From NCBI GenBank assembly GCA_029936705.1, contig JAPYSD010000298.1, positions 1 through 5,243 of the forward strand: a DNA stretch of 5,243 nt, given 5' to 3'. Both the position numbers and the translations under genes were made by a program. Numbering within the stretch: position 1 is the first letter of the stretch; each line of letters begins with the position of its first letter. This document shows, piece after piece, positions 1 through 5,243 of the stretch. Below the pieces are notes generated by a model. The model had not been told where the DNA came from, ran no database searches, and worked only from the letters and a program-made list of their open reading frames with translations. Origin of the DNA: Croceicoccus sp. Lineage in GTDB: Bacteria > Pseudomonadota > Alphaproteobacteria > Sphingomonadales > Sphingomonadaceae.

Positions 1-432
1 CTGCTCGCATCCGCCATTCTGCATGCGCAGCAGTTCCTGCCACCCGCGATCCAGTTCGTGATTGCCCACCGCATTGAAGTCCAGCCCGATGCGGTTCATC
101 ACCTCGACCGAAGGCTCGTCGAGGAAAAGCGAGGATACCAGCGGGCTGGCGCTGATGAGGTCGCCTGCGGAAATTACCAGCGAATCGGTGTTCTGCGCCC
201 GCAATTGCCGGACCGCAGTGGCCAGCACCGCCGCGCCGCCGACAGGGGAATCGAATGTCTCTCCATCGGGAGTGAGCGGCCCGGCGTCGCTCTTGCGCTG
301 GTGCGGCAGGAGATTGCCGTGGAAATCATTGATGCCGATGATCCGGACGGTCACCGGCGCGGGGGCCGGCGCCACGCTGGCACAGGCGGATACGGCGCAA
401 GCAAGCAGCGATGCGAAAAGGAGGCGAATCAT
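1..432 (-). CDS. 5'-nucleotidase / 2',3'-cyclic phosphodiesterase-family metallophosphoesterase, N-terminal part (partial at window edge)
   Basis: The first 144 codons are present; the 3' end lies outside the window. The N-terminus is MIRLLFASLL followed by a lipobox-like V-S-A-C with Cys17, and then an Ala/Pro-rich linker. This suggests an exported, lipid-anchored protein. The calcineurin-like metallophosphatase motifs appear in order: NDFHGN (D36, H38), a GD motif (D91) and GNHE (N124, H125), with the family-typical SLFLDEPSVEVMN segment between the last two. In the UshA/YfkN family these residues bind the two metals that hydrolyse nucleotides or cyclic nucleotides in the periplasm. The fragment stops just after a GGC motif, so the C-terminal substrate-binding domain is not visible. 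The ATG at 432 is preceded by AAGGAGG only one base away, unusually close, and this Shine-Dalgarno can pair with codons 3-5. The gene starts 42 bp after the lysozyme stop and may be co-transcribed with it. The family is clear; the exact substrate is not. Confidence 0.92.
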   Translation of the reverse strand, partial: MIRLLFASLLACAVSACASVAPAPAPVTVRIIGINDFHGNLLPHQRKSDAGPLTPDGETFDSPVGGAAVLATAVRQLRAQNTDSLVISAGDLISASPLVSSLFLDEPSVEVMNRIGLDFNAVGNHELDRGWQELLRMQNGGCEQ

Positions 433-443
433 GCCTCCTTCTC
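415..443 (-). promoter_or_regulatory. Inverted repeat placing the Shine-Dalgarno in a stem and the start codon in the loop
   Basis: On the minus strand AAGGAGGC (440-433) and GCCTCCTT (425-418) are perfect 8-base complements separated by seven bases, ATGATTC. Those seven bases carry the start codon of the 5'-nucleotidase gene. The stem extends outward by G-U, A-U and G-C pairs to about 11 bp. The left arm is the Shine-Dalgarno and the right arm is codons 3-5. The repeat is seen directly. A role in limiting translation initiation is inferred. A weak terminator is a less likely reading, since only about four U residues follow the stem. Confidence 0.6.
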
Positions 444-474
444 TAGCGGCACCGCGGCACGGCGCCAGAGGTGA

Positions 475-1161
475 TCAGCGGAGGCCCAATATCCGTCGTA
501 TCCAAGAGCGGCCCGGTTCGGCCTGACAGGACGGAGTATCGGGTATGGGCGACTGCTCTTCCGGGAATGCATGTGCCGACGCCGCGTCATTCTCTTCGAA
601 CGCCTTGGCCAAAAAGTCAGCGATCGCCACGCGTTTCCCGTTGACGGGGCGATAGGACGGCTTGGCCACCGTGTAGACAAGCGCCTTGCCATCCTCGCTC
701 CAGATGCCGTCGAAGAATAGCGCCTGTTCCTTGCGCCGGCGGCCCAGCAGCGAGGCAGGCCTGGCCCAGTTGAGCATCGCCGGGCGCGCTGCCGTCCGGT
801 CGCCGGACATGGCCAGCTCCATCCATTCCGCCCGCGCGATACCGCCGGTGTTCCAGTGGAACGACAAGGCCGCGGCAAGCTCATGCTCCTGCGGCTGATA
901 CGAACCGAACGCCTCAAGCACCGCAGGCAGGTAGTTGCGGCGCAGTGCCCATACGAACACGGCCAGGCAATGCGACAGCGTTTGGGGATTGTCCCTGTAG
1001 CGCGCGACCTTGTGCCCCGACGCGTCGGTCAGGCCCACGCTCCATGTCCAGACACCGACCGAATCGAGATAGGCTTCCCGCACAATCCCCTCATGCGCGA
1101 TAAGCTCGGCAGCGATGCGGGGCGTGATGTCGGGTGCGGCGGGATCGTATGGCATGAACAT
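475..1161 (-). CDS. Phage/GTA-type lysozyme (glycoside hydrolase family 24 endolysin)
   Basis: This 228-residue protein should cleave the peptidoglycan glycan strand between N-acetylmuramic acid and N-acetylglucosamine. The T4-lysozyme catalytic triad is intact with family spacing: E24 (in AHEG), D33 (YLD) and T39 (VWT), that is Glu-x8-Asp-x5-Thr. Other GH24-like landmarks are ALSFHWNTGGI near residues 98-108 and LLGRRRKEQALFFDG near 138-152. There is no signal peptide or membrane segment at the N-terminus, so release would need a holin, lysis, or another export route. After the enzyme domain (to about residue 190) comes an acidic, proline-containing linker and a basic amphipathic-looking end, RSWIRRILGLR. 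The ATG at 1161 is chosen because AAGGAG lies nine bases upstream; a second ATG at 1155 is possible. It lies 72 bp after metK and 42 bp before the nucleotidase gene. No holin, spanin or structural phage gene is visible in the window, so it looks like an isolated, possibly domesticated, phage-type gene. Confidence 0.9.
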   Translation of the reverse strand: MFMPYDPAAPDITPRIAAELIAHEGIVREAYLDSVGVWTWSVGLTDASGHKVARYRDNPQTLSHCLAVFVWALRRNYLPAVLEAFGSYQPQEHELAAALSFHWNTGGIARAEWMELAMSGDRTAARPAMLNWARPASLLGRRRKEQALFFDGIWSEDGKALVYTVAKPSYRPVNGKRVAIADFLAKAFEENDAASAHAFPEEQSPIPDTPSCQAEPGRSWIRRILGLR

Positions 1162-1163
1162 GA

Positions 1164-1191
1164 AGGGCGGCTCCTTGCTGGGAACCGCCCT
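1164..1191 (-). promoter_or_regulatory. Stem-loop presenting the lysozyme ribosome binding site in its loop
   Basis: On the minus strand AGGGCGG (1191-1185) and CCGCCCT (1170-1164) are perfect 7-base complements with a 14-base loop. The loop contains AAGGAG, the Shine-Dalgarno of the lysozyme gene, and the ATG follows two bases after the stem. The stem also lies downstream of metK, but no U-tract follows it, so it is not a standard intrinsic terminator. The repeat and the position of the binding site are seen; any effect on translation is inferred. Confidence 0.5.
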
Positions 1192-1233
1192 GCTGCCCGG
1201 ATGAAGGCCGGTAGGAAAATAAAAGCTGAGGAA

Positions 1234-2493
1234 TCAGGCCGTGACGGGTGTCTTCAGCGCCGCCTTCAGCTCTTCGACCAGATCGGTCTGCTCCCAGGGG
1301 AACATTCCGTCGGCCGCCGTCCGGCCGAAATGACCATAGGCCGCCGACGAGCGGTAGATCGGACGATTGAGCTGCAGCCGCGTGCGGATGCCGCGCGGCG
1401 TCAGGCCGCCCAATGATTCGATGCTGCGGATCGCGTCTTCCAGCGCGGCGTCGGAAACGCCCTCGGCGCAGGTGCCGTGCGTGTCGACATAGATCGACAG
1501 CGGATGCGCCACGCCGATCGCATAGGACAGCTGCATCGTGCAGCGCTTGGCCAGACCGGCGGCAACGATGTTCTTGGCAAGATAGCGCGCGATATAGGCC
1601 GCCGAACGGTCGACCTTGGTCGGATCCTTGCCCGAGAACGCGCCGCCGCCATGCGGAGCCGCGCCGCCATAGGTATCGACGATGATCTTGCGGCCCGTCA
1701 GGCCCGCGTCGCCGTCCGGTCCGCCGATCTCGAACGCGCCGGTCGGGTTGATGTGATAGACCGTCTCGTCCGACAGCAGGTTATGCGGCAGTATCTCGGC
1801 CACGACCTTCTTCACATAGGCCTTGAGCTCGGCTTCCTTGTCGCCGGTGTGATAACCCGGCTTGTGCTGGGTCGAGACTACGATCGCGGTGCAGGCGGCA
1901 GGCTTGCCGTCCTCGAAACGCAGCGTCACCTGGCTCTTTGCGTCAGGCTCGAGGAAGGGGGCCGCGCCCGACTTGCGGTCGTCGGCCAGCCGCTGCAGGA
2001 TCTTGTGGCTGTAATCCAGCGTTGCCGGCATCAAATCGGGCGTCTCGTCGCAGGCAAAGCCGAACATGATGCCCTGGTCGCCCGCGCCCTCGTCCTTGTT
2101 GGTCGCATCGTCGGCGTCGACGCCCTGCGCGATTTCGGCGGACTGGCCGTGCAGGTGATTCTCGAACGTCAGCGTTTCCCAATGAAAGCCGGTCTGCTCA
2201 TAGCCGATTTCCTTGACCGTGCGGCGTACCGCCGCCTCGATCTCGTCACGCGCGCCGGGCGCCCAGTAGTTGTTGAACTTCCACTCTTCCCGGTCCTTGT
2301 CGTACATCGGCTTGCACCGGATCTCGCCCGACAGCACGACCCGCTGCGTCGTCGTCATCGTTTCGCAAGCGACGCGCGCTTCCGGGTCCTTGGCCAACAT
2401 CAGGTCGACGATGGCGTCGGAGATCTGGTCCGAAACCTTGTCCGGGTGACCCTCGGAAACGCTTTCCGAGGTGAAGAGGAAATTCTGACGCAT
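1234..2493 (-). CDS. metK: S-adenosylmethionine synthetase (methionine adenosyltransferase)
   Basis: MetK makes S-adenosylmethionine from methionine and ATP in the cytosol, releasing phosphate and pyrophosphate. The 419-residue protein is complete and carries all family signatures: GHPDK at 15-19 (H16, D18), EGAGDQG at 135-141, K186 in PDAKSQVTL, R268-K269 in TGRKIIVDTYGG, and GGGAFSGKDPTKVDRSAAY with K289, K293 and D295. It is about 35 residues longer than E. coli MetK; the excess includes an insertion near residues 60-80, which I take to be common in Alphaproteobacteria. The start MRQNFLFTSESVSEGHPDK fits the family. The ribosome binding site is weak (GGGA six bases before ATG, within a small GGG-ATAA-CCC element). 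The 69-bp gap after lnt holds a perfect inverted repeat that probably controls the gene. No known SAM riboswitch class was recognised in this leader. Confidence 0.99.
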   Translation of the reverse strand: MRQNFLFTSESVSEGHPDKVSDQISDAIVDLMLAKDPEARVACETMTTTQRVVLSGEIRCKPMYDKDREEWKFNNYWAPGARDEIEAAVRRTVKEIGYEQTGFHWETLTFENHLHGQSAEIAQGVDADDATNKDEGAGDQGIMFGFACDETPDLMPATLDYSHKILQRLADDRKSGAAPFLEPDAKSQVTLRFEDGKPAACTAIVVSTQHKPGYHTGDKEAELKAYVKKVVAEILPHNLLSDETVYHINPTGAFEIGGPDGDAGLTGRKIIVDTYGGAAPHGGGAFSGKDPTKVDRSAAYIARYLAKNIVAAGLAKRCTMQLSYAIGVAHPLSIYVDTHGTCAEGVSDAALEDAIRSIESLGGLTPRGIRTRLQLNRPIYRSSAAYGHFGRTAADGMFPWEQTDLVEELKAALKTPVTA

Positions 2494-2538
2494 GGGTTAT
2501 CCCGGTATCTTGAAGGGCGCTGAAGGCCCGGATTCACG

Positions 2539-2556
2539 TATAAAGAGTTCTTTATA
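2539..2556. promoter_or_regulatory. Perfect 8-2-8 palindrome upstream of metK, probable repressor operator
   Basis: The minus strand reads TATAAAGAACTCTTTATA: two perfect 8-base arms around a 2-base spacer, standing out as AT-rich in GC-rich surroundings. It lies between the lnt stop (2563) and the metK start (2493), 46 bp before the ATG. AT-rich palindromes of this size are typical winged-helix regulator sites. SAM-cycle genes in Proteobacteria are known to be controlled by such regulators, including the ArsR-family SahR, and this site resembles what I recall of its AAAGA-n-TCTTT-type motif. That assignment is from memory and was not checked. A transcription terminator is unlikely because the arms are AU-rich, the loop would be only two bases, and no U-run follows. 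Confidence 0.65.
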
Positions 2557-2562
2557 TCTGCA

Positions 2563-4173
2563 TTAAACCCCGCGCCGCCGCAAGGCAACAAGCGCGATCC
2601 CGAAGAGTAACAGCCCCCAGGCCAGCGAAAGCCCCAGCCCCAGCCGCGCGAACGGCGTGGGCGCAAGCGCGGGCGGTACCTCGCCCTCGATCGCGGCGGC
2701 GGTATGCCGCGGTATGCTCGCCCGGACAACGCCACCTGCATCGATCACCGCGCTGATGCCCGTGGTGGTGGAACGCAGGACGGGCAGCCCCTCCTCGATC
2801 GCGCGCAGCCGCGCCTGGGCCAGGTGCTGCGGCGGTCCCCACGCACCGAACCAGCCGTCGTTCGATGGATTGATGATATAATCGGGCCGGTTGTCCCGGT
2901 CGACCACTTCGCCCGAGAAGATGATTTCATAGCAGATCTGCACGCCCGCCCTGCCCCATTGCCCCAGGTCGAGCGTCTGCGCACCCGGCCCGGCGCGGAA
3001 GTCCAGCGTGCCGGGCACCAGCCGCGTCATGCCGATCGGCTCGAGCAACAGGCGGAGCGGCAGATATTCGCCGAAAGGCACTAGGTGCGCCTTGGCATAT
3101 CCGTCCACGATGCGGCCGTCCGGCCCCACGGCAGTGACAACGTTCTCCGCGCCGATCGCCCGGTTTTCCGTGGGCGAAATGACAAGATCGATGGTGCCGG
3201 TCAGCAGCAGCGAGCCGGGACCCAGCAGCGCCGCGATGCGAGCACGGGCGATGTCTGGATCCGCGGCAAAGGTCGCCTGCTGGTAATAGCGCCGCGGATA
3301 GCCCGTGCGCAGGTAATCGGGCACGCCCGATTCGGGCCAAATGACCAGCCGCGTCGCGTCCTGCTCCGCCGGGGGGCCGGACAACTGGACCGACTTGACG
3401 AAATTGCGCTCGAACCATTGCGGCTCGTTCAGAACTTCCTGCCGGATGTCGGGCTGAATCAGGCGGAACGCCAGCGTGCCGGGGCGCTGCCCGACCGTCG
3501 GCCAGGGCGCCAGCATCATGGCCACCGGCAAGGCGGCAAGGATGGCGGAGGCGGCGGAAAGACGCCACTGCCTGACCGCAAGCCACCAGCATCCAGCCAG
3601 CAGCACGACCAGCCCGGAAAGCGCGTATGTACCCAGGAACTGCGACAGGATGGCAAGGCCCGGCCGCTCGAAACCGCCCAGCGTAATGGCGGCCAACGGG
3701 TTCCAGGCAAAGCCGGTGAAGACCGTCGCGCGCAGATACTCAGCCGCGATCCAGAAGGCCGCGAACGCGAACAGGAAAGCGATGGGAGACAGCCGATCGC
3801 GCGTGCGGCGATGGATCGTCACGCCCCAGGCTGCCAGCATCGCCAGGCCGGGATAAACCGCGAGAAAGGCGGACAGCAGGACCACGCCGACCCAGCCGAG
3901 CCAGGCCGGCATCGCCGCCTGATAGGTGAAGGCGGTGGCGATCCAGTTGAGGCCGAGAACGAAATGCCCCAGCCCGAACAGCCAGCCGGTCCGAAAGGCG
4001 CGGCCCGCGGTCGAGGCACCGAACCCCAGCGCGAGCAGCCCGGCAAACGCCGCCAGCGCCAGCGGCCACCAGCCGAGCGGGACGAAACCGGTCGCCGCTG
4101 CCAGTCCGCAGACCACCGCGGCAACCGGCCGAAACCAGCGCGCACCGGCCAGCGGCCGAATGCGCGTGGACAT
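2563..4173 (-). CDS. lnt: Apolipoprotein N-acyltransferase
   Basis: Lnt transfers the third acyl chain from a phospholipid to the N-terminal cysteine of apolipoproteins in the inner membrane, the last step of lipoprotein maturation after Lgt and LspA. Numbered from the upstream ATG at 4197 (544 residues), about six hydrophobic segments lie between residues 22 and 232. A periplasmic nitrilase-like domain follows (about 242-508), then a final membrane helix near 518-539 ending in basic RRR. The Glu-Lys-Cys catalytic triad is intact: E289 (IWPESG), K369 (YAKAHLVPFGEYLP) and C422 (ICYE), with INPSNDGWFG at 442-451 supporting the family. I prefer the ATG at 4173 (536 residues, MSTRIRPL) because AGGG lies eight bases upstream, whereas the ATG at 4197 has no visible binding site. 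The gene follows DUF4167 by 46 bp (22 bp with the longer start) and precedes metK. Confidence 0.97.
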   Translation of the reverse strand: MSTRIRPLAGARWFRPVAAVVCGLAAATGFVPLGWWPLALAAFAGLLALGFGASTAGRAFRTGWLFGLGHFVLGLNWIATAFTYQAAMPAWLGWVGVVLLSAFLAVYPGLAMLAAWGVTIHRRTRDRLSPIAFLFAFAAFWIAAEYLRATVFTGFAWNPLAAITLGGFERPGLAILSQFLGTYALSGLVVLLAGCWWLAVRQWRLSAASAILAALPVAMMLAPWPTVGQRPGTLAFRLIQPDIRQEVLNEPQWFERNFVKSVQLSGPPAEQDATRLVIWPESGVPDYLRTGYPRRYYQQATFAADPDIARARIAALLGPGSLLLTGTIDLVISPTENRAIGAENVVTAVGPDGRIVDGYAKAHLVPFGEYLPLRLLLEPIGMTRLVPGTLDFRAGPGAQTLDLGQWGRAGVQICYEIIFSGEVVDRDNRPDYIINPSNDGWFGAWGPPQHLAQARLRAIEEGLPVLRSTTTGISAVIDAGGVVRASIPRHTAAAIEGEVPPALAPTPFARLGLGLSLAWGLLLFGIALVALRRRGV

Positions 4174-4201
4174 AACTGTCGCCCTGGTCGCTTGCATGCC
4201 G

Positions 4202-4229
4202 GAACGGCCCGCCCGAGGCTTAGCCGTTC
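4202..4229 (-). repeat. Inverted repeat spanning the DUF4167 stop codon
   Basis: GAACGGC (minus strand 4229-4223) and GCCGTTC (4208-4202) are perfect 7-base complements separated by 14 bases that include the TAA stop at 4222-4220. It lies between the DUF4167 and lnt genes. No U-tract follows, so it is at most a pausing or mRNA-processing hairpin. The repeat is seen directly; a function is not established. Confidence 0.35.
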
Positions 4230-4885
4230 ACGGCCTGCTGCATGTCGCTGTCGTCGCTTTCGGCGGCTTCCGAAGCCTTGGGCTTGCGCGGACGACGGGC
4301 ACGCTTGGGCTTTTCAGCCGGCGCATCGTCGGAACCGGTGTCGCCGATCGCGGGCGGCAGCGCCTGCGGGTCGAGGCCACCGGCGTTGTTGACCGATTCC
4401 TCGGTCTCGTCACCCTCGGCGGTTTCGTCATTGCGCGAACGGCGCGGGCGGCGCTGGCGATTGTCGCGAACGAACGGATTGTCGTCGGACGATTCGCGGC
4501 GCGAACGATTGTCGCGGTCACCGTCATTGCCGCGGCTGTCGTTGCCCCGGCTGTCGTTGCCGCGATTGTCATTATCGTCGTCGTTCGAATCGTCGTCATT
4601 GTCGCGGTCGCCGCGCGTGTCGTCACGCTTCTGGCGTTGCTCGTCCTGACGGACCTTGCCGTCGGCGATCACCCGGAAATAATGGTCGGCGAACTGCAGG
4701 TAATATTCGGCCTGGACACGATCGCCGTTGCGCGACGCTTCCTCGGCAAGCTTTTTATACTTGTCGAGCAGCTGCGGCGCATTCCCGCGCGCCCGGCTGT
4801 CGATCCGGTTCAGATGCTGCCCGCCACCCTGCGACCGATTGTTATTGCGGCCACGGCGGCGGTTATTGCCACGATTGCTGTTCAA
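4220..4885 (-). CDS. DUF4167 domain-containing protein with disordered, Asn/Asp/Arg-rich tail
   Basis: This 221-residue protein has no established biochemical function. The N-terminus (residues 1-23) is rich in Arg and Asn (RGNNRRRGRNNNR). It is followed by a compact conserved block at about 26-76 including NAPQLLDKYKKLAEEASRNG and AEYYLQFADHYFRV, the recognisable DUF4167 core and the only part likely to fold. From about residue 78 on the protein is low-complexity: an Asp/Asn run (94-108), repeated RGNDS units (108-121), an Arg-rich patch (139-151), an acidic stretch (153-164) and a Lys/Arg/Pro patch (192-203). The basic and RG-rich composition suggests nucleic-acid binding, which is inference. 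The start is TTG at 4885: homologues begin with a similar Asn/Arg-rich sequence, and GAGG lies 11 bases upstream. It is probably the first gene of the run that continues into lnt and metK. Confidence 0.9.
   Translation of the reverse strand: MNSNRGNNRRRGRNNNRSQGGGQHLNRIDSRARGNAPQLLDKYKKLAEEASRNGDRVQAEYYLQFADHYFRVIADGKVRQDEQRQKRDDTRGDRDNDDDSNDDDNDNRGNDSRGNDSRGNDGDRDNRSRRESSDDNPFVRDNRQRRPRRSRNDETAEGDETEESVNNAGGLDPQALPPAIGDTGSDDAPAEKPKRARRPRKPKASEAAESDDSDMQQAVNG
4531..4575 (-). repeat. 15-bp tandem repeat within the DUF4167 gene
   Basis: On the plus strand CGCGGCTGTCGTTGC (4531-4545) is followed directly by CCCGGCTGTCGTTGC (4546-4560), differing at one base, and by a degenerate third unit, CGCGATTGTCATTAT. 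The unit length is a multiple of three, so copy-number change would keep the frame. It encodes the repeated Arg-Gly-Asn-Asp-Ser units of the disordered tail. Confidence 0.75.
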
Positions 4886-5078
4886 TTGAGTTCTTTCCTC
4901 TGTCCGGCGCGCGGCGGACTTGCCGCTCGCGTCGCTAACTCAGCCGGAAAACCCGAAGCCAAATGCGCCGGGTAATACCCCCTCCTTCAGCGGCATAGCG
5001 CTGCGAAGAGCGCCTGACCGCCCCCTCCGTCTTGCCGAAGCCGCAATATTGCGACCGCGGGCTCACAGATAAAGAGGA
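4886..5078. other. Probable divergent intergenic region
   Basis: No convincing gene lies here on either strand. It should hold the promoter for the minus-strand DUF4167 gene and possibly one for a plus-strand gene. I could not identify a credible pair of -35 and -10 elements. The clearest structure is a 12-bp palindrome at 5042-5053. A weaker inverted repeat, GCGCT and AGCGC, lies at 4998-5013. A 72-codon minus-strand open frame overlapping this stretch (4935-5153) resembles no family and has no good ribosome binding site. Confidence 0.5.
5042..5053. promoter_or_regulatory. 12-bp perfect palindrome, possible operator
   Basis: CGCAATATTGCG reads identically on both strands. It is centred about 31 bp before the first possible start codon of the plus-strand frame and about 160 bp before the DUF4167 start. 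Its place between divergent genes fits a regulator site, but no promoter elements or known consensus were recognised. Confidence 0.3.
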
Positions 5079-5243
5079 GTGAAAAACGATGAGACTATCG
5101 ACGTCCGATCGCTCGTCATTGGCAGGAGTATCGACAAAAGCAGCCAGTGCCAAGTGTTTTTACCCGCCATGCCCCGATTCGTGCCACATCGACACCGCGC
5201 GGGGCCGGTGGGCGAGATCTTCGTGGACGGCCGCGTGCAGTCC
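5079..5243 (+). CDS. Possible start of an unrecognised protein, partial at window edge
   Basis: A plus-strand frame opens at GTG 5079, after an in-frame TAA at 5070, and stays open to the window end (55 codons). It begins MKNDETIDVRSLVIGR and ends VGEIFVDGRVQS. The last 25 codons are strongly GC-rich at third positions, as expected for real coding in this genome, which favours this frame. The difficulty is the start: AAAGAGGA directly abuts the GTG, while the same Shine-Dalgarno is well spaced (nine bases) for an ATG at 5089 in another frame. That frame is also open to the end and reads MRLSTSDRSSLAGV, with an unconvincing Cys/Trp/Arg-rich continuation. An ATG at 5169 in the first frame is another possible start. 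The RHRAGPVGEIFVDGR segment loosely recalls the beginning of a PilZ domain, but too little is visible to claim a family. Confidence 0.4.
   Translation, partial: MKNDETIDVRSLVIGRSIDKSSQCQVFLPAMPRFVPHRHRAGPVGEIFVDGRVQS

Noticed and set aside
62..526. 154-codon plus-strand frame near the left edge
   Set aside because: It is antisense to the nucleotidase start and lysozyme end, both supported by catalytic motifs.
1162..1233. Intrinsic terminator after metK
   Set aside because: The only strong stem (1164-1191) is followed by the lysozyme start rather than a U-tract, and the T-rich stretch after the metK stop is not preceded by a stem.
1477..2523. 348-codon open frame on the plus strand
   Set aside because: It is antisense to metK, whose protein is fully conserved. 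The translation has no recognisable family.
2494..2538. Possible SAM riboswitch in the metK leader
   Set aside because: The leader is short. Only small competing helices (GGGC/GCCC, CCGG/CCGG) can form, and it does not match the SAM-II or SAM/SAH consensus as I remember them. A covariance-model search would settle it.
3085..4392. 435-codon open frame on the plus strand
   Set aside because: It lies antisense to lnt and the DUF4167 end. Its translation is rich in Arg, Gln, Gly and Pro with no domain, as expected for an antisense shadow in GC-rich DNA.
3926..4975. 349-codon plus-strand frame with hydrophobic Val/Ala/Ile-rich stretches that look like membrane segments
   Set aside because: The hydrophobic runs are the reverse complement of Asp/Asn codons of the DUF4167 tail, and the frame runs across two real minus-strand genes.
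4935..5153. 72-codon minus-strand frame upstream of DUF4167
   Set aside because: No family resemblance, no suitable ribosome binding site, and it covers the likely promoter region and the start of the plus-strand frame.
1..5243. CRISPR array, insertion sequence, tRNA or rRNA genes
   Set aside because: No regularly spaced direct repeats, transposase motifs, terminal inverted repeats or structural RNA signatures were seen on either strand.

Overview
The window looks like chromosomal DNA of an alphaproteobacterium, most likely a sphingomonad (order Sphingomonadales). The basis is high GC, a DUF4167 protein (a family known mainly from Alphaproteobacteria), an alphaproteobacterial-type 419-residue MetK, and the order DUF4167 - lnt - metK. 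The order assignment is inference; no marker gene here fixes a genus.

All five well-supported genes lie on the minus strand, so transcription runs from high to low coordinates. In that order they are: a DUF4167 protein with a TTG start (4220-4885); apolipoprotein N-acyltransferase lnt (2563-4173, possibly from 4197); S-adenosylmethionine synthetase metK (1234-2493); a phage/GTA-type GH24 lysozyme (475-1161); and the first 144 codons of an exported 5'-nucleotidase-family metallophosphoesterase, probably a lipoprotein (1-432, cut by the window edge). Gaps between the genes are 22-72 bp. No strong intrinsic terminator is visible, so partial co-transcription is plausible.

The most informative regulatory signal is a perfect 8-2-8 inverted repeat, TATAAAGA-AC-TCTTTATA on the minus strand, in the lnt-metK gap. 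It lies 46 bp before the metK start and looks like a transcription-factor operator for SAM/methionine control. Two further inverted repeats sit exactly on translation start regions. One puts the lysozyme Shine-Dalgarno in a hairpin loop. The other pairs the Shine-Dalgarno of the nucleotidase gene with its own codons 3-5 and leaves the AUG in the loop.

Beyond the DUF4167 start (4886-5243) is a probable divergent intergenic region with a perfect 12-bp palindrome. It is followed by the start of a possible plus-strand gene that runs off the window; two overlapping frames compete for it and neither is recognised.

The genes do not form one pathway. lnt completes lipoprotein maturation, and the nucleotidase is a predicted lipoprotein that could be one of its substrates. 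metK supplies SAM. The lysozyme between them looks like a domesticated or transferred phage-type gene. I did not find a clearly new biological system. The best leads are the start-codon hairpins, the metK operator and the lysozyme-nucleotidase pair.
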